This document shows positions 14,422-22,881 of a DNA stretch of 40,213 bases, one piece after another. Source of the DNA: CAZLNO01 sp964561005. Lineage in GTDB: Bacteria > Pseudomonadota > Alphaproteobacteria > Kiloniellales > Rhodovibrionaceae. The stretch's first letter is position 1, and the number at the start of each line of letters is the position of its first letter. The DNA lies in assembly GCA_964561005.1 (NCBI GenBank), contig CAZLNO010000020.1, positions 1 to 40,213 on the forward strand, in the 5' to 3' direction. The notes beneath the pieces are model-generated. The model was not told where the DNA came from. It ran no database searches and worked only from the letters and a program-made list of their open reading frames with translations. A program made the translations under genes and the position numbers.

Positions 14422-15144
14422 ATGAAGCTGACCTTCCTGGGCACCCGCGCCTATATCGACGCCTGCGCGAGCGAGCACCGGCGGCACAGCGCGGCGTTGC
14501 TGACGCATGCAGGCGGGCGGGTGATGATCGACTGCGGCGAGGACTGGCGGGAGGCGGTGTGGGAGATCGCGCCCGACGCCATCGTGCTCACCCACGCCCA
14601 CCCGGACCACGCCTGGGGCCTCAAGGACGGCGCGCCCTGCCCCGTGCATGCCACCGCCGCGGCCTGGGAAACGCTGGCCGACGATCCCATCGAGACCCGC
14701 CATACCGTGAGCGGGCGTACGCCCGTCACCGTCTGCGGCATCACCTTCGAGGCGTTCGGCGTCGAGCACTCGACGCGCTGCCCGGCGGTGGGCTACCGCA
14801 TCCGGGCGGGTGGCGGACCGATCTTCTACGTCCCGGATGTGGCCTACATTCCCGAGCACGCCGCGGCGCTGGACGGCGTACGGCTGTACGTCGGCGACGG
14901 CGCCAGCCTGGAGCGCTCGCTCGTCCGCAAGCACGGCGACCGCCTGCTGGGCCATGCCCCGGTGCGCCAGCAGCTCACCTGGTGCGAGAAGGAAGGCGTG
15001 CCGGAAGCGATCTTCACCCACTGTGGGCGCGACGTGGTCACGGGCGACCCGGACGCCATGACGGCGCGGCTGCGCGAACTGGCCGACGAGCGGGGCGTGC
15101 GGGCGCGATATGCCGTCGACGGGCTGGAGATCGCGCTGTCCTGA
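14422..15144 (+). CDS. MBL-fold metallo-hydrolase
   Basis: Metallo-beta-lactamase-fold hydrolase of 240 residues. Metal ligands are visible in THAHPDHAWG (H58, H60, D62, H63), with further conserved positions in GVEHSTRCPAVGYRI, YVPDVAY and the late FTHCGRDVV. The arrangement is close to the PhnP/RNase Z-like branch that cleaves phosphodiesters, but there is no phn context here. It begins 8 nt after mutM, suggesting an operon and possibly a role in repairing or recycling nucleotide products. That link is inference from adjacency. Start and length are clear. The substrate is unknown. Confidence 0.85.
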   Translation: MKLTFLGTRAYIDACASEHRRHSAALLTHAGGRVMIDCGEDWREAVWEIAPDAIVLTHAHPDHAWGLKDGAPCPVHATAAAWETLADDPIETRHTVSGRTPVTVCGITFEAFGVEHSTRCPAVGYRIRAGGGPIFYVPDVAYIPEHAAALDGVRLYVGDGASLERSLVRKHGDRLLGHAPVRQQLTWCEKEGVPEAIFTHCGRDVVTGDPDAMTARLRELADERGVRARYAVDGLEIALS

Positions 15145-15163
15145 GCGGTGAGCGGCGCCTTCG

Positions 15164-15766
15164 CTATTCCGCCGCCTCCGCCGGCACGGCCTCCGCGACC
15201 GGCCGGCTGTAGCGCCAGAGGTGGGCCGGCGGGAAGTTCGCGACGGCGATACCCAGGCGCTGGCCGAGCAGCCCCAGCTTCTCGTGCGGCAGCGGCGACT
15301 TCAGCGAGTAGGTGTATTGCACCACGATGCCGTCCGGCTTGGTCACGGCAAAGCACTCGTCCATGTACGCGCGCTGCTTGTCCAGCGGGAACTGCAGCGC
15401 CGGGATGCCGGAGATCAGCGAATCGACGCGGCCGACCACCTCTGGCGGCAGGATCTCGCTTGGCCGCGTGGCGTCGCCGTCGATGACGGTGGCCTTGGGA
15501 AAGCGACGGCGCAGGCAGGCCAGCATGTCCTTGTCGACCTCGACCAGGAAGAGGTTGCGCTCGTCCAGCCCGGCATCCAGCAGCCCCCGCGTGATCGTGC
15601 CGGTGCCGGCGCCCAGCTCCACGACGATGTCGTCCCTGGAATGGACGGTGTTCTTCGCGACGAGGCGGGCCAGCGCCTTCGAGCTCGGAATGATCGATCC
15701 GACCCGCAAAGGATGCGCCAGCCAGCGGCGAAAAAACAAAGCGACTTCGGCGGACTGCGACGACAT
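15164..15766 (-). CDS. PmtA-like phospholipid N-methyltransferase (class I SAM methyltransferase)
   Basis: 200-residue class I SAM methyltransferase. The N-terminal segment FFRRWLAHPLRVGSIIPSSKALARLVA (about 11-37) is characteristic of the Sinorhizobium-type PmtA group, which methylates phosphatidylethanolamine toward phosphatidylcholine; these proteins also resemble rRNA adenine dimethylases. SAM motif I is VVELGAGTGTITRGLL (about 48-63), with the acidic strand end LFLVEVDKDML and the later VIDGDA. The start is the ATG preceded by GGGGAG on the minus strand; the frame remains open for 47 more codons upstream but has no comparable ribosome site. It is monocistronic, convergent with the MBL gene and divergent from ileS. 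The methyltransferase class is secure; the lipid substrate is inferred from similarity. Confidence 0.75.
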   Translation of the reverse strand: MSSQSAEVALFFRRWLAHPLRVGSIIPSSKALARLVAKNTVHSRDDIVVELGAGTGTITRGLLDAGLDERNLFLVEVDKDMLACLRRRFPKATVIDGDATRPSEILPPEVVGRVDSLISGIPALQFPLDKQRAYMDECFAVTKPDGIVVQYTYSLKSPLPHEKLGLLGQRLGIAVANFPPAHLWRYSRPVAEAVPAEAAE

Positions 15767-15888
15767 GGATCTCCCCTGCACTGTAACGCGTTCATGCCCC
15801 GGAACACGCGATGCGCCGATACATAATCGCCATCGCGGGATTTCACCAGGGGCTGGTTGATCCGTGGCCGGTTCGCCAAGGCTTTGCC

Positions 15889-15916
15889 TTGACCGCTCGC
15901 GGCGCATTGCTACAGT
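15889..15916 (+). promoter_or_regulatory. Candidate sigma70-type promoter for ileS
   Basis: TTGACC (15889-15894), a 16-nt spacer and TACAGT (15911-15916) match the -35/-10 consensus at five and four of six positions. It lies 80 nt before the ileS start codon in the divergent region with the PmtA-like gene. Unverified. Confidence 0.45.
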
Positions 15917-15995
15917 CGCGCCGCCCCGACCGGCCCCGGCACCTCCCGGCGTCGAACTTTGCAGATTTTGCGGGCCTGAGCCAAGGTGGATCGTG

Positions 15996-18842
15996 ATGAG
16001 CGTCGACTATAAATCGACTGTCTTCCTCCCGCGGGCCGACAGCTTTCCCATGCGCGCGCGCCTGCCGCAGCGCGAGCCGGAGACGCTGCGCAAGTGGGAC
16101 GAGATGGATCTGTTCGGCAAGCTGCGGGCCGCCTCGGCCAGGCGCGAGAAGTACATCCTGCACGACGGCCCGCCGTACGCGAACGGCCACCTGCACATGG
16201 GCCACGCGCTCAACAAGATCCTCAAGGACGTGGTCAACCGGGCCTGGCAGATGATGGGCTACGACGCCCACTACGTCCCGGGCTGGGACTGCCACGGCCT
16301 CCCCATCGAGTGGAAGGTGGAGGAGCGCTACCGCGCCCAGGGCCGCGACAAGGACGAGGTGCCCACGACCGAGTTCCGCCGCGAGTGCCGGGAGTTCGCC
16401 GAAAAGTGGATCGACGTGCAGATCGAGGAGTTCAAGCGCCTCGGCGTGCTGGGCAACTGGGACAAGCCCTACACCACGATGAGCTACGCCGCCGAGGCGC
16501 AGATCGTGCGCGAGATCGGCAAGTTCCTGCACGGCGGCGCGCTCTATCGCGGTTCGCGGCCGGTGCTCTGGTCGGTGGCGGAGAAGACCGCCCTGGCCGA
16601 CGCCGAGGTGGAGTACCACGACCACACCTCGCCCACCATCTGGGTGCGCTTCCCGGTCGTGCGGGCGGGACATCCGGCGCTGGAGGGCGCGGCGGTCGTC
16701 ATCTGGACGACGACGCCCTGGACGATTCCGGGCAACCGCGCAGTCGCCTGCGACCCGGACGCGGACTATGTCGTCGTGGAGGTCAGGGCGGCCGCGGGCA
16801 ACGAGCGGGTCCGGCCGGGTGAGCGCATCGTCGTGGCGCGCGCCTTGCTGGCGCAGGTGGCGGCCGAGGCCCAACTCGACGACCACGCCATCCTGGCCGG
16901 GATGACGGGCCGCGAGCTGGCCGGCACCGTCTGCGCGCATCCCTTCCGCGGCCAGGGCTACGACTTCGACGTGCCGCTGCTGGAAGGCGACTTCGTCACG
17001 ATGGAGCAGGGCACGGGCTTCGTGCACATCGCGCCGGGCCACGGCACCGACGACTGGCAGCTCGGCCGCAAGCACGGCCTGGAGGTGCCGCACACCGTCG
17101 ACGCCGACGGCGCCTTCATGGACCATGTGCCGCTGTTCGCCGGCAAGCGCACCTACACGCCGGAGGGCAAGCCGGGCGACGCCAACCCGGCGGTGATGGA
17201 CAAGCTGGCCGAGGTCGGCGCGCTGCTGCATCGGGGCAAGCTGCGCCACAGCTATCCGCACTCCTGGCGCTCGAAGGTGCCGCTGATCTTCCGCAACACG
17301 CCGCAGTGGTTCATCGCGATGGACGAGAGCGGCCTGCGGGAGAAGGCGCTGCGGGCCATCGACGCCACCGCCTTCTATCCCGCCGCCGGCAAGGCGCGGC
17401 TGCGCGCCATGATCGAGAGCCGGCCCGACTGGTGCGTCTCGCGCCAGCGTTGGTGGGGCGTGCCGCTGCCGATCTTCGTCCACAAGGAAACCGGCGAGCC
17501 ACTGCGCGACCCGGCCGTCATCGACCGCGTCGCCGCGATCTTCGAAGAGGAGGGCGGCGACGCCTGGTTCGAGAGCGATCCCCAGCGCTTCCTCGGCGAG
17601 GCCCACGACGCCGCCGACTTCGAGCAGGTGACCGACGTCGTGGAGGTCTGGTTCGACAGCGGCTCGACGCACGCCTTCGTGCTGGAGGCGCGGCCGGAGC
17701 TGAAGTGGCCGGCGGACCTCTACCTGGAGGGCTCGGACCAGCACCGCGGCTGGTTCCACACCTCGCTGCTGGAATCCGCCGGCACGCGCGGGCGCGCGCC
17801 GTACGACGCGGTGCTGACGCACGGCTTCGTGCTGGACGCAAAGGGCCACAAGATGTCCAAGTCGCTGGGCAACGTCATCGCCCCGCAGGACGTCATGGCG
17901 GAGAAGGGCGCGGACATCCTGCGCCTCTGGGTGGTCGCCTCGGACTACAGCGAGGACCTGCGCATCGGCGAGGAAATCCTGCGCTATCAGGTCGACGCCT
18001 ACCGCCGGCTGCGCAACACCCTGCGCTACCTGATCGGCAATCTGGCCGACTTCGACGCGGCCGAGCGGCTGCCGGCGGCGGAGATGCCGGAACTGGAGCG
18101 GTGGGTGCTGCACCGCCTGGCCGAGCTGGACGCCGTGGTGCGCGAGGGCGTGCGCGGCTACGACTTCATGACCATCTATCGGGAGCTTTATCACTTCTGC
18201 GCCGTCGACCTCTCGGCCTTTTACTTCGACGTGCGCAAGGACTGCCTGTATTGCGACCGCCCGGATTCGACGCGCCGGCGCGCCTGCCGCAGCGTGCTGG
18301 ACACGCTGTTCGACTGCCTGACCGCCTGGCTGGCGCCGCTGATCTGCTTCACCGCCGAGGAAGCCTGGTGGGCGCGCGGCGGCGGCGAGGTGGAAAGCGT
18401 GCACCTGCGCACCTTTCCCGAGGTCCCGGCGGCCTGGCGCGACGCCGCGCTGGACGAAAAGTGGGCCAGGGTCCGCAAGGTCCGCCGCGTCGTCACCGGC
18501 GCGCTGGAGGTGGAGCGCGCGGAAAAGCGCATCGGTTCCGGCCTGCAGGCGCACCCGACGGTCTACATCGCCGACCCGGCGCTGGCCGGGGCGGTGGCGG
18601 ATGTCGACCTGGCCGAGATCTGCATCACCTCCGCCGTCACCGTCGTGGCGGAAGCACCGCCCGAGGGCGCCTTCACCCTGGACGAGGTGCCGGGCGTGGG
18701 CGTCGTGCCCGGCCTGGCCGAGGGGCAAAAGTGCCAGCGCTGCTGGCAGGTGCTGCCGGAGGTCGGCGGCTTTCCGGAGGCGCCCGAGACCTGCGCGCGC
18801 TGCGCCGACGCGGTGCGGCACCTCGGCAAGGCCGCGGAATAG
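15996..18842 (+). CDS. ileS: Isoleucyl-tRNA synthetase
   Basis: 948-residue class I aminoacyl-tRNA synthetase that charges tRNA-Ile and edits misactivated valine. The HIGH signature is HMGH (H67-H70, within PPYANGHLHMGHALNKI), and KMSKS is K619-S623 (GHKMSKSLGN). The CP1 editing domain lies between them, with WTTTPWTIPGN and GHGTDDWQ visible. Anticodon-binding helices occupy the C-terminal part, ending in a four-Cys zinc site (CQRCW...CARC, around 910-940), which marks the bacterial long form. ATG 15996 is chosen because AAGGTGG precedes it and translation upstream is not conserved-looking; a GTG one codon earlier is possible. It is followed by lspA 16 nt downstream, the classic ileS-lspA arrangement. 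Confidence 0.97.
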   Translation: MSVDYKSTVFLPRADSFPMRARLPQREPETLRKWDEMDLFGKLRAASARREKYILHDGPPYANGHLHMGHALNKILKDVVNRAWQMMGYDAHYVPGWDCHGLPIEWKVEERYRAQGRDKDEVPTTEFRRECREFAEKWIDVQIEEFKRLGVLGNWDKPYTTMSYAAEAQIVREIGKFLHGGALYRGSRPVLWSVAEKTALADAEVEYHDHTSPTIWVRFPVVRAGHPALEGAAVVIWTTTPWTIPGNRAVACDPDADYVVVEVRAAAGNERVRPGERIVVARALLAQVAAEAQLDDHAILAGMTGRELAGTVCAHPFRGQGYDFDVPLLEGDFVTMEQGTGFVHIAPGHGTDDWQLGRKHGLEVPHTVDADGAFMDHVPLFAGKRTYTPEGKPGDANPAVMDKLAEVGALLHRGKLRHSYPHSWRSKVPLIFRNTPQWFIAMDESGLREKALRAIDATAFYPAAGKARLRAMIESRPDWCVSRQRWWGVPLPIFVHKETGEPLRDPAVIDRVAAIFEEEGGDAWFESDPQRFLGEAHDAADFEQVTDVVEVWFDSGSTHAFVLEARPELKWPADLYLEGSDQHRGWFHTSLLESAGTRGRAPYDAVLTHGFVLDAKGHKMSKSLGNVIAPQDVMAEKGADILRLWVVASDYSEDLRIGEEILRYQVDAYRRLRNTLRYLIGNLADFDAAERLPAAEMPELERWVLHRLAELDAVVREGVRGYDFMTIYRELYHFCAVDLSAFYFDVRKDCLYCDRPDSTRRRACRSVLDTLFDCLTAWLAPLICFTAEEAWWARGGGEVESVHLRTFPEVPAAWRDAALDEKWARVRKVRRVVTGALEVERAEKRIGSGLQAHPTVYIADPALAGAVADVDLAEICITSAVTVVAEAPPEGAFTLDEVPGVGVVPGLAEGQKCQRCWQVLPEVGGFPEAPETCARCADAVRHLGKAAE

Positions 18843-18858
18843 CGGCGGCGCGCACGAG

Positions 18859-19332
18859 ATGCTGCGTTTGGGCCTCCTCGTCGCCGCCATCGTCCTGCTG
18901 CTGGACCAGGCCACCAAGTGGTGGATTCTCTCGGCGGTGATGCAGCCGCCGACGATCGTGGAGGTCACCTCGTTCTTCAACCTCGTGCTGGTGTGGAACC
19001 GGGGCATCTCCTTCGGCCTGCTGGGCGAAGGCGACCAGACGCAGGCCTGGGTGCTGGCCGCCTTCGGCACGATCGTGGCGGGCGGCCTGCTGGTCTGGCT
19101 GCAGCGCGCGGCCCTGCCGCGGCTGCCCAGCCTGGGCGTGGGGCTGATCGTGGGCGGCGCGCTGGGCAATGTCGTGGACCGCCTGCGCTTCGGCGCGGTG
19201 GTGGACTTCCTGGATTTTCACCTCGGCGGCTATCACTGGCCGGCGTTCAACGTGGCCGACAGCGCGATCACGATTGGCGTGGCGGCGCTGCTGCTGGATG
19301 CGGTCTTGCGGGATCGCCCCGAAAACGCCTAG
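18859..19332 (+). CDS. lspA: Lipoprotein signal peptidase (signal peptidase II)
   Basis: 157-residue inner-membrane aspartyl protease that removes signal peptides from prolipoproteins after diacylglyceryl transfer. Four hydrophobic segments are visible. The conserved boxes are LLLDQATKWW (13-22), FFNLVLVWNRGISFGLL (39-55), GGALGNVVDRLRFGAVVDFLDF (99-120) and FNVADSAITIG (130-140). The catalytic aspartates are D116 (VVDF) and D134 (ADSA). The Shine-Dalgarno is weak, and the start 17 nt past the ileS stop suggests coupled translation. It is followed by a lipoprotein gene, a natural substrate neighbour. Confidence 0.96.
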   Translation: MLRLGLLVAAIVLLLDQATKWWILSAVMQPPTIVEVTSFFNLVLVWNRGISFGLLGEGDQTQAWVLAAFGTIVAGGLLVWLQRAALPRLPSLGVGLIVGGALGNVVDRLRFGAVVDFLDFHLGGYHWPAFNVADSAITIGVAALLLDAVLRDRPENA

Positions 19333-19368
19333 ATTGCACAGCCTCCATCAAGCGAAGGTGACGGGACG

Positions 19369-19965
19369 ATGACCAGGGGATATGGCCGCTGGGCCGTGAT
19401 CGCGGGCGCGCTGGCCGTCCTGCTGGCGGCGAGCGGCTGCACCAAGATCCGGGAGAGCGTGGGGCTGACCAAGAATCCGCCCGACGAGTTCCGCGTGGTC
19501 TCGCGGGCGCCGCTCACCATCCCGCCGGAGTTCGAACTGCGTCCGCCTGAGCCCGGCGCGCCGCGACCGCAGACCGGCACGCCGCGCGACCAGGCGGAGC
19601 GGACGGTCTTCCGCAAGGACGATGGGCAGGAAGGCGACGCGCCGGCCTACGCCGGCAAGCCGGGCATGTCGCGGGGCGAGCAGGCGCTGCTGGCCGCGGC
19701 GGGCGCCGACCAGGCGCCGGAGGATATCCGCCAGCTCGTCGACCAAGAAACCCGGCGCTTGCGCACGGAGAGCCGCAGCCTTGTGGACACGCTGGTGTTC
19801 TGGCAGGAACCGCGGGACCCCGCCGAGGTCGTCAACGCCGAGGCGGAAGCGCGGCGGCTTCAGGAGAACGCGGCGCTGGGCAAAAACGCGACCGAGGGCG
19901 AGACGCCGACCATCGAGCGGCGCGAGCGCGGCTTCCTGGAAGGCGTGTTCAGCGGCATCTTCTAG
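19369..19965 (+). CDS. DUF3035-family lipoprotein
   Basis: 198-residue predicted lipoprotein. The signal peptide ends in the lipobox LLAASGC (Cys24). The conserved DUF3035 block NPPDEFRVVSRAPLTIPPEF (35-54) follows, then ELRPPEPG, a long proline- and charge-rich region and a late acidic helical part. DUF3035 proteins occur directly downstream of lspA in many alphaproteobacteria and have no assigned function. It starts 36 nt after the lspA stop, giving an ileS-lspA-lipoprotein operon. The mature protein should be attached to the periplasmic face of a membrane, most likely the outer one because residue +2 is Thr. The family call is confident; the role is unknown. Confidence 0.88.
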   Translation: MTRGYGRWAVIAGALAVLLAASGCTKIRESVGLTKNPPDEFRVVSRAPLTIPPEFELRPPEPGAPRPQTGTPRDQAERTVFRKDDGQEGDAPAYAGKPGMSRGEQALLAAAGADQAPEDIRQLVDQETRRLRTESRSLVDTLVFWQEPRDPAEVVNAEAEARRLQENAALGKNATEGETPTIERRERGFLEGVFSGIF

Positions 19966-20075
19966 GTCCTTGCCGCCGACCGGCCGGCCCCCGGCCGCGC
20001 CGTCGCATTCGGACAAGCGCGAATCCGGCGTCGCGGAACAGGCTGTCGGCACGCGCGGCGCGGACGGATAGCGGC

Positions 20076-20570
20076 ATGGCGGCGATGACCAGGAACGACG
20101 ACGAAAGGCTCGGGCACATCTCCTACAGCGGCGAGCCGACCCGCATGCTGTCGCCGGAATCGCAGGCGCGCCAGCACGAACGCGTGCGCGAGGCGCACGA
20201 AATGGAGCTGGTCGAGGACTATGTCGAACTGATCGCCGACCTGCAGCACGCCCACGGCGAGGCGCGCGCGGCGGACGTGGCGCGGCGGCTGGGCGTCACC
20301 CACGCCACGGTCCACAACATGGTGAAACGGCTGGTGGACCTGGGTCTCGTCACCAAGGAGCCCTACCGCGCCATCTTTCTCACCGAGCGCGGCGCGCGCG
20401 TGGCCGAGCGCTCGCGCCGCCGCCACGCCATCGTGCTGCGCTTCCTCCGCGCCGCCGGGGTATCCGAGGCCACGGCGCACGAGGACGCCGAGGGCATCGA
20501 GCACCACGTCAGCGACGAGACCCTCGCCGTGCTCCAGCGGCTGACCGAGGACCTGCTGGCGCGGGAGTAG
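20076..20570 (+). CDS. mntR: Manganese-responsive transcriptional regulator MntR (DtxR family)
   Basis: 164-residue DtxR-family metalloregulator with the layout of E. coli MntR, which represses Mn2+ uptake genes when manganese is abundant. The N-terminal winged helix spans VEDYVELIADL to VTKEPYRAIFLTERG, with recognition helix region VTHATVHNMVKRL. The dimerisation/metal region contains RRRHAIVLRFL and DAEGIEHHVSDETL, keeping the Glu-Glu-His ligands (EDAEGIEHH). It lacks the SH3-like third domain of DtxR itself. ATG 20076 is used; an ATG three codons later is possible. No mntH or sitABCD target gene is in the window, so its targets lie elsewhere. Confidence 0.92.
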   Translation: MAAMTRNDDERLGHISYSGEPTRMLSPESQARQHERVREAHEMELVEDYVELIADLQHAHGEARAADVARRLGVTHATVHNMVKRLVDLGLVTKEPYRAIFLTERGARVAERSRRRHAIVLRFLRAAGVSEATAHEDAEGIEHHVSDETLAVLQRLTEDLLARE

Positions 20571-20592
20571 CAAAAGAGCAGTTGTGTTGTTT

Positions 20593-20646
20593 CGTCATCC
20601 CGTGCGCACCGCGGCACTGCCGTGCTGCATCGCATTCGGGATGACG
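20593..20646. repeat. Nested-hairpin intergenic repeat, family B copy 1
   Basis: Perfect outer arms CGTCATCCCG (20593-20602) and CGGGATGACG (20637-20646) enclose an inner hairpin GCGGCAC-TGCC-GTGCTGC with one G-U pair. A related copy is at 22828-22878. Located 23 nt after the mntR stop, it might also act as a transcription terminator, though without a T run. Confidence 0.7.
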
Positions 20647-20810
20647 CGCTCGGACCAACTGCCACTGGTAAAAGCCCTTCCCGACGATCTCCGCCTTCAT
20701 TGTTTCCGGTCGTGCCACAGTCTTTTCATCGCCGCCCGGTTTGTCGCGCCGGCGTACAGGTCTATGTTCGGACGGGCCGCGACGGACGGTGACTGTCAGG
20801 GAGGTCTTGC

Positions 20811-21647
20811 GTGTCCGGGGCGATCGACATGGCGCTGTTGCGGACGCTGGCGCTGCCCTTCGCGGTGGCCGCGGCGACGGGGCTGGCCGCCCTGGCGGCG
20901 GGCTGGACGCGGGCGGGGCTGGCGGTCGCGCTGGCGGTGCTGCTCGGCGGCCTGGCCGGCCACGCGGCGATCGCCGGCGTGCCGGCGGTGCCGCCGCATG
21001 GCGCCGTGGACAAGCTGCCCTGGCTGGCACTCGGCGGCGCGGCGCTGGGGCTGGTCGGGCAGCGTCCGCATGACGAGCGGGGGCGGTTCGCCCTGGTCGC
21101 CGCCGGGGCGGGCGCGGCGCTGATCTGGGTCGGCTGGCCGCGCCTATGGGTTCCGCAGGTGCAGGCCTGGATGGCGGCGCTGCTGCTCTGGGCGGGCGCA
21201 AGCTGGGCGCTGTGGCGGCTGCGCGAGGTCGGGCGCGGCGGCGGCGCGCTGCTGCTGATCGTCGCGACGGCGGCGGCGGCCGGAATCGCGCTCTACGGTT
21301 CGTCCTACCGCATGGCGCAGCTCATCGGCGTGCTGGCCGCCGCCCTGGCCGGCGGCATGGCGGGCGCCGGGGCGGCCGGCGGCGGCTTCGGCCCGGCGGC
21401 ACGGCTGGCGGTCGCGGGACCGCTGCTGGGCCTGGTGGCGATGCTGGCCTTCTACACCAGCGCGGATTCGCTGGCGCTGTTGCTTTTGCTGCCGATCTTC
21501 CTGGCCGACCGGGCCGCCGCGGGGCTGGCGGGGGAGGCTCCGGCAAGGAGCCTGCGCCGCCGGGCACTGCTGGGGGCGGCGGCGTTGCTGCCCGCCGGCG
21601 CCGCCGTCGCCGTGGCGCTGTGGCGTGCCGGACCGCTGTATTTCTAG
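20811..21647 (+). CDS. Polytopic membrane protein of unknown function
   Basis: 278-residue, very hydrophobic Ala/Gly/Leu-rich protein with about eight predicted transmembrane segments, for example residues 7-29, 34-52, 66-82, 93-110, 118-134, 144-160, 167-190 and 195-225, plus a final one near 248-268. The GTG start at 20811 is supported by a strong AGGGAGG at 20798-20804; an ATG seven codons in is a weaker alternative. I see no catalytic or transporter signature. It ends 14 nt before a cytochrome b561 gene followed by yceI, so the three are probably co-transcribed and this protein may act in the same membrane/redox context. Function unassigned. Confidence 0.75.
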   Translation: MSGAIDMALLRTLALPFAVAAATGLAALAAGWTRAGLAVALAVLLGGLAGHAAIAGVPAVPPHGAVDKLPWLALGGAALGLVGQRPHDERGRFALVAAGAGAALIWVGWPRLWVPQVQAWMAALLLWAGASWALWRLREVGRGGGALLLIVATAAAAGIALYGSSYRMAQLIGVLAAALAGGMAGAGAAGGGFGPAARLAVAGPLLGLVAMLAFYTSADSLALLLLLPIFLADRAAAGLAGEAPARSLRRRALLGAAALLPAGAAVAVALWRAGPLYF

Positions 21648-21661
21648 GGAACCCGTCGCCG

Positions 21662-22225
21662 ATGCAGCTTCGCAACGACACCGAACGCTATGGCCTGGTG
21701 GCGCAGGCCTTCCACTGGATCGTGGTGCTCGGCATCGTCGTCCAGTACGGCCTCGGCTGGTACATGGAGGACCTGCCGAACAGTCTTTACAAGGTCCAGG
21801 TCTACAACCTGCACAAGTCGATCGGGCTGACCATCCTGGCGGTGGCGGTGCTGCGACTGCTCTGGCGCCGGGCAAACCCCGCCCCGCCGCTGCCGCCGGG
21901 CCGGCCGCGCTGGGAGGCCTGGGCCGCGCGGGCGAGCCACGCCGTGCTGTACGCGCTGATCTTCGCCCAGCCGCTGACCGGCCTGGGCATGGTGCTGTTC
22001 GCGCAGTTTCCCAGCGAGATCTGGGGCTTTCCGCTGCCCAAGCCCGCCGCCGACAAGAGCGTCGAGGACGCCTTCAAGGCGGCCCACTTCTATCTGCAAT
22101 GGATCACGCTGGCGGTCGTCGCGCTGCACGTCGCGGCGGCGCTGCGCCATCACTTCGTGCTGAAGGACGCGGTGCTGCGGCGCATGCTGCCCGCGTCCGC
22201 GCGCAAGACCGAGACGGGAGCCTGA
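21662..22225 (+). CDS. Cytochrome b561 family protein
   Basis: 187-residue di-heme cytochrome b561 of the CybB type, an inner-membrane quinol-linked electron carrier. Four transmembrane helices are apparent. Putative heme ligands are H18 (AFHWIVVLG), H51 (NLHKSIG), a His in the third or fourth helix (RASHAVLY) and the late pair around VALHVAAALRHHF. Such proteins are commonly encoded beside YceI, as here with a 4-nt spacing, and the two are thought to function together in isoprenoid quinone handling or superoxide oxidation. ATG 21662 begins the conserved MQLRNDTERYGLVAQAFHW. Confidence 0.92.
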   Translation: MQLRNDTERYGLVAQAFHWIVVLGIVVQYGLGWYMEDLPNSLYKVQVYNLHKSIGLTILAVAVLRLLWRRANPAPPLPPGRPRWEAWAARASHAVLYALIFAQPLTGLGMVLFAQFPSEIWGFPLPKPAADKSVEDAFKAAHFYLQWITLAVVALHVAAALRHHFVLKDAVLRRMLPASARKTETGA

Positions 22226-22229
22226 CATC

Positions 22230-22811
22230 ATGCTGCGTGCCCTCCTCGCCGCCGCGCTCCTCCTCTTCGGCGCCGGCGGGACGAGCCTCGCCGCCCCGGC
22301 CTGGCAGGTCGACAAGGAAGCCAGTCGCGTCGGCTTCACCGCCTGGCAGTCGGGGACGCCGGTGCCGGGGGAGTTCGAGAATTTCAAGGCGGAGATCCGC
22401 TTCGCCCGCGACGACCTGGAAAACAGCGCCGTCGACGTGCAAATCGAGATCGCCAGCGTGGCCACGGGCTCGATGGACCGTGACCAGACCATCACCTCGC
22501 CCTCGCTGTTCCACGCCCAGAAGTATCCGACCGCGCGCTTCCAGGCCGACCGCTTCGTCCATGAAGGCGGCAGCACCTACGTCGCGAAGGGCGAGCTGAC
22601 CATGCGCGACCAGACGCATCCCGTGGACCTGCCCTTCGAGCTGGAGATCGCCGAGACGGACGGCCGCCTTAAGGCCGTGGCCGAGGGACAGGTGACCGTC
22701 AAGCGCCTGCGCTGGGGCGTCGGCCAGGGGCAATGGGAGGATACCTCGATGGTGCCCGACGAGGTGCGAATCGAGATCCGCATCGTGGCGACGCGACCCA
22801 GGACGCCCTGA
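22230..22811 (+). CDS. YceI-family periplasmic lipid-binding protein
   Basis: 193 residues with a signal peptide (MLRALLAAALLLFGAGGTSLAA) and a YceI lipocalin-like beta barrel. The hallmarks are WQVDKEASRVGFTA at the mature N-terminus, FENFKAEIRFARDDLENSAVDVQIE, SPSLFHAQKYPTARFQ, and MRDQTHPVDLPFEL. YceI proteins bind polyisoprenoids or quinone-like lipids in the periplasm. Coupling to the upstream cytochrome b561 (4 nt) supports a redox-linked lipid role. The length is typical and the gene is complete. Confidence 0.94.
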   Translation: MLRALLAAALLLFGAGGTSLAAPAWQVDKEASRVGFTAWQSGTPVPGEFENFKAEIRFARDDLENSAVDVQIEIASVATGSMDRDQTITSPSLFHAQKYPTARFQADRFVHEGGSTYVAKGELTMRDQTHPVDLPFELEIAETDGRLKAVAEGQVTVKRLRWGVGQGQWEDTSMVPDEVRIEIRIVATRPRTP

Positions 22812-22827
22812 CCGCGGCGGCGGACAG

Positions 22828-22878
22828 ATCCCGGATCAGCGAGGCAGCACGGGCGTGCCGCATCGCATCCGGGATGAC
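22828..22878. repeat. Nested-hairpin intergenic repeat, family B copy 2
   Basis: Outer arms ATCCCGGAT (22828-22836) and ATCCGGGAT (22867-22875) enclose the inner hairpin GCAGCAC-GGGC-GTGCCGC. The right half (CATCGCATCCGGGATGACGCG, described by its ends) matches copy 1 at 20629-20648 apart from one base. It sits between the convergent yceI and kinase-fusion genes. Confidence 0.7.
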
Positions 22879-22881
22879 GCG

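Noticed and set aside
15843..19169. 1108-codon open frame on the minus strand over ileS and lspA
   Set aside because: Antisense shadow of two certain genes. It is His/Arg/Gln-rich low-complexity translation typical of GC-rich complementary frames, with no domain.
20076..20570. Fur-family or IdeR-type iron regulator
   Set aside because: The sequence follows E. coli MntR closely, including DAEGIEHHVS-type metal ligands, and has no SH3-like domain.
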